From contig NZ_PNRF01000020.1 in assembly GCF_002879615.1 (NCBI RefSeq), positions 86,044 to 150,043 on the forward strand: a stretch of DNA of 64,000 nt. Reading direction: 5' to 3'. Under the pieces are notes generated by a model. That model saw nothing but the letters and a program-made list of their open reading frames with translations. It ran no database searches and was not told the origin of the DNA. This DNA is from Billgrantia endophytica. Lineage in GTDB: Bacteria > Pseudomonadota > Gammaproteobacteria > Pseudomonadales > Halomonadaceae. A program made the position numbers and the translations under genes. Numbering within the stretch: position 1 is the first letter of the stretch; each line of letters opens with the position of its first letter. Positions 27,964-40,318 of this stretch are shown here, one piece after another.

Positions 27964-28002
27964 CATGAGTGCCACAGCGCCCAGCGCTGGATGACACTCA
28001 TG
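27964..28002. terminator. Hairpin between methyltransferase gene and ectD
   Basis: CATGAGTG (27964-27971) pairs with CACTCATG (27995-28002), and the interior AGCGC/GCGCT can extend the stem. It lies between convergent genes. There is no T-tract, so a terminator role is only likely. Confidence 0.5.
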
Positions 28003-28028
28003 CTTGCAGGCAGCCAGCACGCATCCTG

Positions 28029-28937
28029 TCAGGTAACAGGCGTCAGCGGGCTCCAGTCCTTGCGGTTGGCCAGGAAATCGGGGCGTGGTCGGTTACCGCA
28101 GAAGGGGTTGACCAGACCGTTCTCGACGCTGTTGTAGACGAAGAACAGGTTGCTCCTCGGCCAGCAGGACATGTTCATGTTCGAGCCATGCAGGGTGTTG
28201 CACTCGAACAGCAACAGGGTACCGGCGTCGCCCTTGGGGGCTTCGATATCGCCCTCGAGCATCAGCGTGCGCAGACTGACCTTGTCCGGCACGCCCACTT
28301 CCTGGCTCTTGAGGGATTCCTTGTAGTTATTCTCCGGGGTGCGCCCGACACAGGGTACGAAGTATCTGTGGGAGCCCGGCACCAGCATCAGGGGGCCGTT
28401 GAACTCGCCATTGTCCGTCAGGATGATCGAACAGCTCAGCGAACGCATTCGTGGCATGCCATCCTCGCTGTGCCAGGTCTCGAAATCGGAATGCCAGTTG
28501 AAGCCCTTGCCGGTAAAGCCGGGTTTGTAGTTGATCCGGGACTGGTGGATGTAGACATCGCTGCCCAGCAACTGCTGAACCATCTCCAGCAAGCGGGGGT
28601 CACGGGTCAACTGGCTGAATCGCCCGGAGACTTCATGAATGCCGAAAATCGAGCGAATTTCCTGACGGCCCGGCTCCAGCACGGTGCCTTCGGAAAGCTT
28701 CAGATCCTCGTCCTCTTCGTAATCGCTGAGCTCCTGCAAGAAGGCCTCCATCTCCTCCTTCTCGAAGAAGTTCTCGAATGAGAGAAACCCCTTCTGCTCA
28801 TACTCATGCAGTTGGTCCTCGTTCAGCGGGCCATTGCTTCGTTGCGCTCCCTCACTGTGAACGACAGGATCAAAGCGCTCGAACATTCCCAGTTTGCGCT
28901 CCAGCCGTGTAGGGAAAAGATCCTGGATGTCATTCAT
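28029..28937 (-). CDS. ectD: EctD, ectoine hydroxylase
   Basis: Fe(II)/2-oxoglutarate dioxygenase of 302 residues that converts ectoine to 5-hydroxyectoine, a compatible solute for osmotic and heat protection. The EctD signature FNWHSDFETWHSEDGMPRMR contains the iron ligands H and D of the HxD pair; the distal iron-binding histidine is in LMLVPGSHRYFVPC. The length is standard. The ATG at 28937 has AAGGAG upstream; a longer frame reaches 28967. ectABC are not in the window, so ectD stands alone, as in many Halomonas genomes. Two repeats upstream may be regulatory. Confidence 0.96.
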   Translation of the reverse strand: MNDIQDLFPTRLERKLGMFERFDPVVHSEGAQRSNGPLNEDQLHEYEQKGFLSFENFFEKEEMEAFLQELSDYEEDEDLKLSEGTVLEPGRQEIRSIFGIHEVSGRFSQLTRDPRLLEMVQQLLGSDVYIHQSRINYKPGFTGKGFNWHSDFETWHSEDGMPRMRSLSCSIILTDNGEFNGPLMLVPGSHRYFVPCVGRTPENNYKESLKSQEVGVPDKVSLRTLMLEGDIEAPKGDAGTLLLFECNTLHGSNMNMSCWPRSNLFFVYNSVENGLVNPFCGNRPRPDFLANRKDWSPLTPVT

Positions 28938-28966
28938 TGCATGCTCCTTTGCACCGACTCGAAACA

Positions 28967-28982
28967 CCAGTCACAAGACTGG
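28967..28982. promoter_or_regulatory. Inverted repeat just upstream of ectD
   Basis: CCAGTC-ACAA-GACTGG is a perfect 6-base dyad 30 bases before the ectD start. It may be an operator or a 5' UTR hairpin. Confidence 0.4.
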
Positions 28983-29018
28983 TAGTTTCTTACCCTAGTT
29001 CCCAAGGGTTCCGCATGC

Positions 29019-29063
29019 AAAGCGACTTTGTTTCACGATATTGTGGTTGTGAAAGCACTTTGT
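29019..29063. repeat. Nested direct and inverted repeats in ectD upstream region
   Basis: AAAGCGACTTTGT (29019-29031) and AAAGCACTTTGT (29052-29063) form an imperfect direct repeat. TTTCAC (29031-29036) and GTGAAA (29049-29054) form a dyad between them. The 334-base stretch 28938-29271 otherwise shows no gene. The arrangement looks like a regulator-binding region, perhaps for ectD. Confidence 0.4.
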
Positions 29064-29271
29064 GAGGCCTGGAAAAAAGTCATACCGAAACTCGCACGCA
29101 AGGCAGAACATGACCACGCCGACACCGTCTCATGGCCGGGTTCCGGAAGATGGCGTTGCGGACCCGATATCGTTTCCCCACTGTTCTTGAGGTGGATAGG
29201 CCGTATCGCTCCACCGCGATAACCGCCGTTCAGCAGTTGGTACCTACGTGGGCGCATGGGAAGCGCAGAGA

Positions 29272-29442
29272 TCAGCCTCGACGTTGACGCCGAAGTTGAC
29301 GGCGCCGGAATCGAAGACGCGACAAGGCGTTGCGAAATCCACGCCAGGCACCGCCAAACAGCTTGGCAAAGAGTCCGGCGCGCAACCGGGCATTGCGCTG
29401 CTCGATTTCACGGATTTTCGGATCCGGGTTATGGAAGGCCAT
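29272..29442 (-). CDS. Small basic protein, unknown function
   Basis: A 56-residue reading frame starting MAFHNPDPKIREIEQRNARL and ending in an arginine-rich tail (RFRRRQLRRQRRG). AGGGTG lies 6 bases before the ATG. The composition (amphipathic helix, then a positively charged tail) is unlike a random frame and suggests a small nucleic-acid- or membrane-associated protein. No family was recognised. A 142-codon frame on the opposite strand covers it but looks less protein-like. Confidence 0.45.
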   Translation of the reverse strand: MAFHNPDPKIREIEQRNARLRAGLFAKLFGGAWRGFRNALSRLRFRRRQLRRQRRG

Positions 29443-29737
29443 GAGTGTCACCCTGCTGTAGCAAGCACACTGGATGCATATCACGAGGTCATAGCGCCTG
29501 TCGAGACACCCCGCTCACAGGATGCAGATGCCCCGGACTCCCGGTGCTGTGTCGCCGCCGAGCGCATTGCCATCAAGAAGATGGAAGGCAGCCCCATGAA
29601 AACGCTGCTGCTGGCGATCGAGAAGGCCAAGGCCAGCATCCGCACCAAGCTGAAGTGGTCATGTCATGGCCGCTGAGACAATGATCTGGCCACGCTGAAC
29701 GTTTCAGCCGACTAGAAACGAATTGCTCAGCGGTTCC
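29443..29737. other. Intergenic stretch with no clear gene
   Basis: No supported gene was found. A possible 26-codon plus-strand frame at 29596-29676 (MKTLLLAIEKAKASIRTKLK...) has GGAAGG upstream but no recognised relatives. It may be a leader peptide or chance. Confidence 0.35.
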
Positions 29738-30394
29738 CTAGGCGTTCGCACTTAACTGCCGTATGTACTTGCGCAGCTTGTATCGCTGCCACCTGGATGC
29801 CAGCCGCCGAGTGTCCCAGGTAGAGGGGACAAGGCCGCATTCGCCTTCCTGGTCATGGATATCGAAGCACCGCTCGGCACCAACCGGATGGTCTTCCGAA
29901 CCATAGATGCAGATCAGGCGTACAGTGAGCGAATGGAGAGTCGCTTCCCCCTTGGGACGGATGCCTTCCAGCTCGATTCCCTTCTCGCAGGCAAGACGCT
30001 GAATCAGATCGCTGAAGCTATCGATATGCACGAAACTTCCCGGGTTCAGCGGGCCCTGATAGGTACTGTCCTTCAGCGTGGGGGTAGAGCGGGACGGGGC
30101 GTCATCCTCATCGTATGCCTCCTGCCGATCCGTGACATCCATGATGATGGAGCCATCGGATGTCTTCAGTTCGGCAATGATGTGCTGGATGAAGATGGGT
30201 TCGGCGCTCATGTTGCTGATGATGCACAGCGCGTGGATGTCCTTCTTCTTGCCGCGATTGATAATCAGCCGCGGTCGGCGCTGACGGCGAAAACTGAAAT
30301 AGAGAAGCTGGGCATAGACCAGCCAGATGACCAGGGTCCCGACATTGGTCAGCACGGTGATCTCAGCATCGTACCGAGAGAGCCACTCAAACAT
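29738..30394 (-). CDS. Single-pass membrane protein, unknown function
   Basis: A 218-residue protein with one N-terminal membrane segment (about residues 13-36, VLTNVGTLVIWLVYAQLLYF) and a soluble, probably cytoplasmic domain beginning FRRQRRPRLIINRGKKKDIH. The domain has alternating beta-like strands (ALCIISNMSAEPIFIQHIIA). AAGGAG lies 8 bases before the ATG. No domain name can be given with confidence. It stands alone between ectD and the PEBP gene. Confidence 0.75.
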   Translation of the reverse strand: MFEWLSRYDAEITVLTNVGTLVIWLVYAQLLYFSFRRQRRPRLIINRGKKKDIHALCIISNMSAEPIFIQHIIAELKTSDGSIIMDVTDRQEAYDEDDAPSRSTPTLKDSTYQGPLNPGSFVHIDSFSDLIQRLACEKGIELEGIRPKGEATLHSLTVRLICIYGSEDHPVGAERCFDIHDQEGECGLVPSTWDTRRLASRWQRYKLRKYIRQLSANA

Positions 30395-30553
30395 CGCAAT
30401 CGCTCCTTGACTGCCATGAGGCCGGCGGGTGCTGGTTAGCTGTTACCTGAAGCCAAGCCGCTAACGCCAGAACAGGCCGCTGAAGCTCGTGGCCGATCCA
30501 CCGCTCCAGCCAAGAGCGGTGGATCGCAATGGCGTAGAACCCAGGCGGCAGGT

Positions 30554-31030
30554 TCACCCTCGCCGGTAGGTACCCACCAGCCGGTTCATGCCCAGAAGGT
30601 ATGGCTCGACCTGCTTGAGCAACTCGGGGAGATCGAGCCCTTCCGGCAGGTCGGTGGGCTTATCCAGAGCCAGGATCCAGAAATAGTAGTGATGCTGGCC
30701 ATGGCCCTCCGGCGGCATGGGTCCACCATAGCCCAGGTTACCGAAATCATTCTTGCCCCGGGTGCCTTCACCGGTGTTTTCCGCCAGGGAGGTGGTGGAA
30801 CCAGGCAGGTTGTAGAGCAGCCAGTGGGCGAAACCGTAGCTGCCGTTCTGCACCAGTGGCGCATCGGGATCATGGCAGATCACCGCATACGCCTTGGTTC
30901 CCTCCGGGGCATCGTGCCAGCTCAATGCCGGTGAAAGGTCGCTCCCCTCGCCGGTGTAGGTTTTGGGGATCGCGTCATGCGCGCTGAAAGCGGAACTTTC
31001 CAGCCGTATGCTTGAAAGAGCGAAGGCCAT
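30554..31030 (-). CDS. PEBP / YbhB-YbcL family protein
   Basis: A 158-residue phosphatidylethanolamine-binding protein homologue (Raf-kinase-inhibitor-like family). Conserved segments are the ligand-site DPDAPL and HWLLYNLPG, plus [20 protein letters not shown]. The first possible ATG (31039) directly touches its Shine-Dalgarno, so the ATG at 31030, 9 bases after GGAGG, is preferred. There is no signal peptide, so it is cytoplasmic like E. coli YbhB. Its biochemical role in bacteria is not established. It is divergent from the flavodoxin-like gene. Confidence 0.9.
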   Translation of the reverse strand: MAFALSSIRLESSAFSAHDAIPKTYTGEGSDLSPALSWHDAPEGTKAYAVICHDPDAPLVQNGSYGFAHWLLYNLPGSTTSLAENTGEGTRGKNDFGNLGYGGPMPPEGHGQHHYYFWILALDKPTDLPEGLDLPELLKQVEPYLLGMNRLVGTYRRG

Positions 31031-31105
31031 AGCCGTCATCCTCCTCGGGTTCGAAAAAAGGTGGGTGCCGAAACAGCGTCGGAAAAAGCCGTTAGACTGT
31101 CAAAC

Positions 31106-31567
31106 ATGAAACAGCTGCTGATAGTGGCCCATGCGCCTTCTCCCAACACCCTGACACTCCGCGACGCCGCCGAACGAGGTGCCCGCCATCCCGATATCGA
31201 AGGGGTCGGGGTAGTGGTCAGGCCACCCTTGGAAGCAGGCCCCGATGACGTCATGGCCTGCGATGCGCTCCTGCTCGGCACCACCGAGAACCTCGGCTAC
31301 ATGAGCGGTGCCCTGAAGGATTTCTTCGACCGCAGTTACTATCCTGTGCTGGAAGCGAAACAAGGGCTGGCCTGCGCGCTCTACGTGCGGGCCGGGCACG
31401 ACGGCACCGGCACGCGCCGGGCGGTGGAGAGCATCGTCACCGGGCTACGCTGGCGCTGGGCACAGGAGCCGCTGATCCTGCGTGGCGAGTGGCAGGAGGG
31501 CTTCGTCGAGCAGGTGGAGGAACTGGGGCTTTATCTGGTAGCCGGACTCGACAGCGGCATCATCTGA
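31106..31567 (+). CDS. Flavodoxin-fold NAD(P)H reductase-like protein
   Basis: A 153-residue flavodoxin-fold protein. [20 protein letters not shown] matches the phosphate-binding loop region of FMN reductases, and [20 protein letters not shown] is the second flavin loop, typical of NAD(P)H-dependent oxidoreductases. The start at 31106 has a weak ribosome binding site; a GTG at 31061 would add 15 residues. The function is unknown beyond likely FMN binding. Confidence 0.8.
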   Translation: MKQLLIVAHAPSPNTLTLRDAAERGARHPDIEGVGVVVRPPLEAGPDDVMACDALLLGTTENLGYMSGALKDFFDRSYYPVLEAKQGLACALYVRAGHDGTGTRRAVESIVTGLRWRWAQEPLILRGEWQEGFVEQVEELGLYLVAGLDSGII

Positions 31568-31588
31568 GCATCTCCTGCCACTCCGAAA

Positions 31589-31612
31589 AACGGCACCCCG
31601 AGAGGTGCCGTT
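31589..31612 (-). terminator. Terminator of fadBA operon
   Basis: AACGGCACC-CCGAGA-GGTGCCGTT, a perfect 9-base stem, is followed on the minus strand by TTTCGGAG. It lies 39 bases past the fadA stop and also sits at the end of the convergent flavoprotein gene. Confidence 0.8.
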
Positions 31613-31651
31613 AGAGACGTTTCTCTACCCTTACGCGCAGGAGTCAGCGTT

Positions 31652-32836
<1,185 letters not shown>

Positions 32837-32856
32837 CTACTCCTTTTCGTGGTGGG

Positions 32857-35019
32857 TCAGCTGTAGAAGCGCTCGCCGGCTTCAGCCATCTTGCGCAGCT
32901 TGTCGGTGGGGGCGTAGAGCGGCCCCAGCTCCTCGGCCAGGCCCTCGGCCAGCTTGACGAACTCAGCCACACCCATGGCATCGATGTAACGCAGGGCACC
33001 GCCGCGGAACGGCGGGAAGCCGATGCCGTAGATCAATGCCATGTCGGCTTCGGCCGGCGTCTCGACAATACCGTCCTCCAGACAGCGCACGGTCTCCAGG
33101 CACAGCGGCACCATCATGCGGGCGACGATATCCTCGTCGGAGAATGTCTTCTGCCCCTTGACCACCTGCTTGACCAGGTCATGGGCAGCATCGTCGCTGA
33201 CCTTCTTCGGCTTGCCTTTCCTGTCTTCCTCGTAGGCGTAGAAACCCTTGTCGTTCTTCTGGCCCAGGCGCTCGTTCTCGACCATCACCTGGATGGCCGT
33301 CTTGCTCTCTTTGCCATCCATCTGCGCCATGCGCTCGGGAAAGCCTTCGGCCATCACTTCGCCGGCGTGTACTGCGGTGTCCATGCCCACCACGTCGAGC
33401 AGGTAGGCCGGGCCCATGGGCCAGCCGAACGTCTCCATGACCTTGTCGATGCGCTGGAAGTCCGCTCCCTGTTCGACCAGGAAATTGAAGCCGCCGAAAT
33501 AGGGGAACAGCACGCGGTTGACCAGGAACCCCGGGCAGTCGTTGACCACGATGGGGGTCTTGCCCATGGCGCGGGCGTAGGCCACGGTGGCGGCCACGGC
33601 GGCGTCACTGCTCTTCTCGCCGCGGATCACTTCGACCAACGGCATGCGGTGCACCGGGTTGAAGAAGTGCATGCCGCAGAAATTCTCGGGGCGCTTGAGA
33701 TTCTCGGCCAGGCGATTGATCGAGATGGTGGAGGTATTGGAGGTCAGGATCGTGTTTTCGCCGATCAGGCCTTCCACCTCGGCCAGCACCGCGTCCTTGA
33801 CCTTGGGGTTCTCGACGACGGCTTCGACCACCAGGTCGACGTGGCCGAAGTCGCCATAGGAAAGGGTCGGACGAATGTTGGCCAGCTTCTCGGCCATCTG
33901 CTCGGTCGTCAGCTTGCCGCGCTCGGTCTGCTTGGCGAACAGCTTGCGGGCTTCCTTGAGACCGAGCTCGATGGCTTCTTCCTTGATGTCCTTCATCAGG
34001 ATCGGGATGCCCTTCGAAGCGCTCTGGTAGGCGATGCCGCCACCCATGATGCCGGCGCCCAGCACGGCGGTCTGCTTGACCGGCTGCGCCTGCTTTTCGT
34101 ACTTGCTGCCCTTCTTCTTGACTACCTGGTCGTTCAGGAACAGGCCCACCAGGTTGAAGGCGACGCTGCTCAGCGCCAGCTTGGCAAACGCCTTGGCCTC
34201 GATGGCCTGGGCGCGGCCACGCTCCTCTCCGGCGCCCTTCTGGATGACCTTGATGGCATCGATGGGTGCCGGGTAGTGCGGTCCCGCCTTGCCGGCCACG
34301 TAGCCCTTGGCGGTCTCGAAGGCCATCATCTGTTCGATGGCGTTGAGCTTCAGCGGCCCCTTCTTCTCGTCACGCCGCGCCTGGTAATCCAGTTCACCGC
34401 GATTGGCGCGGGCCAGGATGTCCAGCGCCGCCGCCTCGAGCTGGTCCGTTGGAACGACGGCATCCACGGCACCGACCTTGAGGGCGGCATCGGCCCGGTT
34501 CTCGGAGCCACCGGCGATCCATTCGATGGCGTTGTCGGCGCCGATCAGGCGCGGCAGACGCACGCAGCCACCCCAGCCCGGCAGAATGCCCAGCTTGGTC
34601 TCGGGCAGGCCGATCTTCGCTTTCTCGCCCATGACACGGAAATCGGTAGTGAGCACGACTTCGCAGCCGCCGCCGAGTGCGAGGCCGTTGATGGCCGTCA
34701 CCGTGGGGAACGGCAGATCCTCGATGACATTGAAGATGTCATGGACCTTGAGATTCATTTCGACCAGGTATTCCTCGCCCTTGTCGAACAGACCATGGAA
34801 TTCGGTGATATCGGCGCCTACGATGAAGACATCCTTTCCGCTACCGATCACCAGCCCCTTGAGGCCACTCTGGTCCGAGATCGCCTTGACGGCTTCATCC
34901 AGTTCGGCCACTACCGCGCTGGACAGCTTGTTGATGGACTCATCCTTCAGGTCGAAGGTGAGCATGGCGATGTCGTCGCCGTTGCGTGCCACCGTGATGG
35001 CATTGCCTTGATAAATCAT
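32857..35019 (-). CDS. fadB: FadB, multifunctional beta-oxidation alpha subunit
   Basis: A 720-residue cytoplasmic enzyme with enoyl-CoA hydratase/isomerase activity (residues 1-190; [20 protein letters not shown] forms the oxyanion region) and 3-hydroxyacyl-CoA dehydrogenase activity (from about 313; NAD-binding [17 protein letters not shown], then [14 protein letters not shown] with the catalytic histidine). The length is close to E. coli FadB. GGAG sits before the ATG. It is the first gene of fadBA; the PsrA-like site upstream suggests repression lifted by fatty acids. Confidence 0.97.
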   Translation of the reverse strand: MIYQGNAITVARNGDDIAMLTFDLKDESINKLSSAVVAELDEAVKAISDQSGLKGLVIGSGKDVFIVGADITEFHGLFDKGEEYLVEMNLKVHDIFNVIEDLPFPTVTAINGLALGGGCEVVLTTDFRVMGEKAKIGLPETKLGILPGWGGCVRLPRLIGADNAIEWIAGGSENRADAALKVGAVDAVVPTDQLEAAALDILARANRGELDYQARRDEKKGPLKLNAIEQMMAFETAKGYVAGKAGPHYPAPIDAIKVIQKGAGEERGRAQAIEAKAFAKLALSSVAFNLVGLFLNDQVVKKKGSKYEKQAQPVKQTAVLGAGIMGGGIAYQSASKGIPILMKDIKEEAIELGLKEARKLFAKQTERGKLTTEQMAEKLANIRPTLSYGDFGHVDLVVEAVVENPKVKDAVLAEVEGLIGENTILTSNTSTISINRLAENLKRPENFCGMHFFNPVHRMPLVEVIRGEKSSDAAVAATVAYARAMGKTPIVVNDCPGFLVNRVLFPYFGGFNFLVEQGADFQRIDKVMETFGWPMGPAYLLDVVGMDTAVHAGEVMAEGFPERMAQMDGKESKTAIQVMVENERLGQKNDKGFYAYEEDRKGKPKKVSDDAAHDLVKQVVKGQKTFSDEDIVARMMVPLCLETVRCLEDGIVETPAEADMALIYGIGFPPFRGGALRYIDAMGVAEFVKLAEGLAEELGPLYAPTDKLRKMAEAGERFYS

Positions 35020-35065
35020 CCACGAATCTCCACACAGAGGTTGGCGTTGGAGGAGTGCCCGGTTT

Positions 35066-35079
35066 CATACGGCCGTTTG
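35066..35079 (-). promoter_or_regulatory. PsrA-like operator upstream of fadB
   Basis: Minus-strand CAAAC-GGCC-GTATG differs by one base from the PsrA pattern (CAAAC-N2-4-GTTTG) described in Pseudomonas, where PsrA represses fadBA. It lies 47 bases before fadB. Confidence 0.5.
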
Positions 35080-35251
35080 ATTTCTGGAAGCTTGGTGCAC
35101 TCCAGCCGGTACGTCAAGCCCCAGCTTCCACACCAATGGTCTAGCATGGGCAGCGCATCGATGCTCGAGGCGGCAGGTACTGATAGGATAGCCCCGTACC
35201 GTTTTACGGCGTTCCCGTCTCCATGGTCCTCTCGACTCCACGGTATTGCTG

Positions 35252-36547
35252 ATGCGCATGCCCGCCGCGGCTCCCCCGCCGGCTTCCAGCCCCTCGCTTC
35301 GAGTCCAGCGTTTCCACACCCGTATCGTACGGATAGTGGAGCGCGTTCGCCCGTGGAGCTGGCTGTGGCCCCCCATTGCCTTTGCTGCGGGAGTAGGCAG
35401 TTTTTTCCTGGTGGAGCGTCAGCAATGGCTGGGGGCAGTGCTCGCCCTGAGCATGCTGCTGGCCTGGGTGCTGCTGCTCTCCGAGAGCTTGATTGGACGG
35501 TTACTGGCCCGCCGTGGCCATCCCGACCTGCCGCGGGGGGTGGCTACCTTCATTGCCCAGATGGTGCACCAGGAGACGCTGTTCTTCTGTCTCCCGTTCG
35601 TGCTCGCCACCACCGTATGGGCCAGCGGTCAGGGGCTCTTCGCCCTGCTGGTATTGGGCATGGCGGTGTTTTCCATTCTCGACCCGCTTTACTACAAGCT
35701 GGCCGAGCGAGCACGCTGGCTCTACTTCGCCTTTCACGCCCAGTGCGTCTTCCTGGTGGTACTGGTCACCCTTCCGCTGATGCTGCAATTGACCACCGGC
35801 CAAAGCCTGAAGTTGGCGTTGGCGGCCATGGTGATCTTCAGCCTGCCTAGCCTGTGGCAGCTGCTTCGGCCAATGTCAGCACGGCGCTGTGCAGCCGTTC
35901 TGACGTTACTGCCACTGCTGGCAGCCCTGGCCTGGGCAGGCCGCGTCTGGGTCCCGCCAGCCAACCTGTGGATTTCGGCCAGCGCACTGTCGCCAGGCTT
36001 CGATGCCTCGGCTCGTAGCCCTCAGGGTAGCGCCCGCCTGACCCCGGATGCGCTCGGTACCCAGGGGCTTTACGCCTATACGGCCATCCGTGCACCCCGA
36101 GGGCTACGCGAGGAAATCGTGCATGAGTGGCGCCACGAAGGAGAATTGATCGACCGGGTGCCACTTTCCATCCATGGCGGTCGACAGGAGGGCTATCGTG
36201 CCTGGTCGCACAAGCTCAATTTTCCGCAGCACCCCGCCGGCAACTGGCGGATCGATGTCATGACAGACAGTGGACAGCGTATCGGAGTACTGCGCTTCAC
36301 GGTATCGGATGATGCCGAGCAAGCCACCCTGGCCGATGGACGGGTCGCTCCACCGACAGGGCTGGCCGGACTGGACCTGCGATGGCTGGTGCCGGGTAAC
36401 CGACCTGGCCAGCGCGACACGGAACCGGGACAGCCCTTGCCGGGCACACAGCCACAGCCGGAACCGACCCCGGCTGAAAGCCGGGAATCGAGTGAGGAAA
36501 CGTCACATCCGGCAGCAGAAGAGATACCTGCGAGTGAACCTCAGTAA
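35252..36547 (+). CDS. DUF5924/DUF2914 membrane protein
   Basis: Inner-membrane protein of 431 residues with about seven hydrophobic segments in its first 240 residues (DUF5924-like), then a soluble C-terminal domain of DUF2914 type (about 270-365), recognised by EEIVHEWRHEGELIDRVPLS and NWRIDVMTDSGQRIGVLRFT. A proline/glutamate-rich tail ends the protein. The frame begins at a TTG (35246); the ATG at 35252 is preferred, although no clear ribosome binding site is seen. It is divergent from fadB. The role is unknown. Confidence 0.75.
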   Translation: MRMPAAAPPPASSPSLRVQRFHTRIVRIVERVRPWSWLWPPIAFAAGVGSFFLVERQQWLGAVLALSMLLAWVLLLSESLIGRLLARRGHPDLPRGVATFIAQMVHQETLFFCLPFVLATTVWASGQGLFALLVLGMAVFSILDPLYYKLAERARWLYFAFHAQCVFLVVLVTLPLMLQLTTGQSLKLALAAMVIFSLPSLWQLLRPMSARRCAAVLTLLPLLAALAWAGRVWVPPANLWISASALSPGFDASARSPQGSARLTPDALGTQGLYAYTAIRAPRGLREEIVHEWRHEGELIDRVPLSIHGGRQEGYRAWSHKLNFPQHPAGNWRIDVMTDSGQRIGVLRFTVSDDAEQATLADGRVAPPTGLAGLDLRWLVPGNRPGQRDTEPGQPLPGTQPQPEPTPAESRESSEETSHPAAEEIPASEPQ

Positions 36548-36639
36548 CAGAGCGAGCCAACGGTCTTCCAACCTTTTGGGTTGCATTACACGGCAGGCCT
36601 CCGGACAATTCGGCAAATTCAACGCAATTGCGGAGTCCC

Positions 36640-37083
36640 ATGCACCAGAACATCGGCTTCCGACTGTCCCGCCTGCCACGACTATGGCGGGCCATCATCG
36701 ATCAGCGACTGGCTCCCCTGGGTCTGACCCAGACACGCTGGGTCACGCTCTACCACCTCTGGCATCTCGGCGATGGCCAACCCCAGTGCGACCTGGCTCG
36801 CGCTATCGGTGTCGAGGCGCCATCACTGGTGCGTACGCTGGACCAACTCTCCGAACAGGGCCTGATCGAGAGGCGTCCCAGCGAGCAGGATCGTCGAACC
36901 AAGCGGGTCTTCCTGACCCCAGAGGCCACACCGCTCCTGGAACAGATCGATGAGGTGGTGACCCAGGCGAGACGCGAGATGCTGTCAGGGCTGAGCGACG
37001 AGGACATCAAGCACCTCGACTCCCTGCTGGCCCATATCGAAGACAATGGACTGGCGATTCAGGCTCGCGAAAGCGATAGCTGA
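36640..37083 (+). CDS. MarR/SlyA-family regulator
   Basis: A 147-residue winged-helix regulator. The recognition helix region is QCDLARAIGVEAPSLVRTLD, and the wing follows as LIERRPSEQDRRTKRVFLTP, the typical MarR D-R-R basic pattern. GGAG lies 5 bases before the ATG at 36640; a TTG at 36628 is the alternative. It forms a dimer and usually senses aromatic compounds or stress. The target is unknown. Confidence 0.9.
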   Translation: MHQNIGFRLSRLPRLWRAIIDQRLAPLGLTQTRWVTLYHLWHLGDGQPQCDLARAIGVEAPSLVRTLDQLSEQGLIERRPSEQDRRTKRVFLTPEATPLLEQIDEVVTQARREMLSGLSDEDIKHLDSLLAHIEDNGLAIQARESDS

Positions 37084-37114
37084 GGGTGGACATGACAAGC
37101 GGCGCTGACGAGCC

Positions 37115-37657
37115 TCAGTCAGGCGCCGGCCTTTCGCCGCCACCGAAGGCTCGAGTGGCCGGAGGCCGGTCGGCACGTCCGGCGAGAGCATCACGGACCT
37201 GTCGGAAATCCTCCACATAGGTCAAGAACCGCTCCGCGCCCTGCGATTCCCACCACCAGAGGGTAATGCCGTACTCGTTCGACTCGACCACCAGCGCATC
37301 CTGAGGCAACCGCATCAGCAACGCTTCCAGTGGCTCACGGGCCTCCTCCGGCAGCGGCCGCAGCGGCTCGACTCTCCAACGCCAGCCAGCGACACAGGGC
37401 TTCAGGGCCTGGCTGGCGTCGCTGTCCCTTACCAGCAGGAAATGCGGGCCGGGACATTCGCGGGGATAGTGCCAACGATAACCCGGCATGGCGGTATCGA
37501 TACCGTGCAGCGGCGGCTTCTCCAGCTTCACCTTTACCCCCGCCTTGGCGGCCGCATTGCGCAGTGGCGCGATACGTCGCTGTCGCGTACTCGGCTTGAG
37601 CCACATCACCGGTGCGACCATCAGCAGCAGCACGGCCACTATCATTGCCCAAACCAT
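37115..37657 (-). CDS. Membrane-anchored protein, unknown function
   Basis: A 180-residue protein with an N-terminal membrane helix (MVWAMIVAVLLLMVAPVMWL) followed by a soluble, basic then proline-rich part. A strong GGAGG precedes the ATG. Some relatives are annotated as YajC-like from the N-terminal helix only, which is not convincing. GYRWHYPRECPGPHFLLVRD and ESNEYGITLWWWESQGAERF look conserved in form, but no domain is recognised. Confidence 0.7.
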   Translation of the reverse strand: MVWAMIVAVLLLMVAPVMWLKPSTRQRRIAPLRNAAAKAGVKVKLEKPPLHGIDTAMPGYRWHYPRECPGPHFLLVRDSDASQALKPCVAGWRWRVEPLRPLPEEAREPLEALLMRLPQDALVVESNEYGITLWWWESQGAERFLTYVEDFRQVRDALAGRADRPPATRAFGGGERPAPD

Positions 37658-37763
37658 CGGTGCCTCCTGACTAAATCTTGACGCAAGTCGTTGTCTTGGC
37701 TCGGCAGCCGTCCTAGAGTGAAGGCATGTTCATCACAACCGTGCCGTTTCGCAGGAGCCTGCC

Positions 37764-38219
37764 ATGAGCAATGAATATCGTCATATCCTGGTCGCCGTCG
37801 ATCTGACCAAGGATTCGCACAGGGTGCTCGAGCGTGCCATACAGATCGCCGAGCGCAACCAGGCGAAGCTGTCGATCATGCATACGCTGGAACCGCTGGG
37901 CTTTGCCTATGGCGGTGATATCCCCATGGATCTCACCAGTATCCAGGATCAGCTCGACGAGCATGCCAAGCAGCGCCTGGCCGAAATCGCCGATTCCCAT
38001 ATCGCCAAGGAAAACCAGCATGTGGTGGTCGGCATGCCCGACACCGAGATCCACCGCTTCGCCGAAGAGCACAGCGTGGACCTGATCGTCGTCGGCTCCC
38101 ATGGCCGTCATGGCTTTGCCCTGCTGCTGGGCTCCACCTCTACCGGCGTCCTGCATGGCGCCCAGTGCGACGTGCTGGCCGTACGCGTCGGCAGGAAGGG
38201 CGAAAGCAGCGAGGAGTGA
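37764..38219 (+). CDS. Universal stress protein, UspA family
   Basis: A 151-residue UspA-fold protein. ILVAVDLTKDSHRVLERAIQ is the N-terminal strand and helix, and SVDLIVVGSHGRHGFALLLG followed by STSTGVLHGAQCDVLAVRV carries the G-x2-G-x9-G(S/T)-like nucleotide motif, so ATP binding is likely. GGAG precedes the ATG. UspA proteins support survival under starvation and stress; the specific role is unknown. Confidence 0.93.
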   Translation: MSNEYRHILVAVDLTKDSHRVLERAIQIAERNQAKLSIMHTLEPLGFAYGGDIPMDLTSIQDQLDEHAKQRLAEIADSHIAKENQHVVVGMPDTEIHRFAEEHSVDLIVVGSHGRHGFALLLGSTSTGVLHGAQCDVLAVRVGRKGESSEE

Positions 38220-38236
38220 CCGTCGAAGGACATCCT

Positions 38237-38263
38237 GGTGCCGCCGCCAAGGTCGGCGACACC
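38237..38263. terminator. Hairpin between uspA-like gene and uup
   Basis: GGTG/CACC and GCCG/CGGC arms form a compound hairpin between the convergent genes. No T-tract is present, so the terminator role is uncertain. Confidence 0.45.
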
Positions 38264-38267
38264 GTTC

Positions 38268-40193
<1,926 letters not shown>

Positions 40194-40318
40194 GCGATCA
40201 CCTCATCCAGTCATCAAGGCGGCTAGTGTAACGCATGGCCGGCTCGGCGTGGTCCTGTACAATACGGCGCACCCTGAGGAAAGGGGCCTGTTGCCCCGAT
40301 GACACGAGGAGTTCTGCC

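Noticed and set aside
33181..35850. An 889-codon plus-strand frame opposite fadB
   Set aside because: The minus strand encodes an unmistakable FadB; the antisense product is low-complexity and has no family features.
37115..37657. YajC assignment for the 180-residue membrane protein
   Set aside because: Only the N-terminal helix is shared and the secD/secF context is absent, so the protein was left as unknown.
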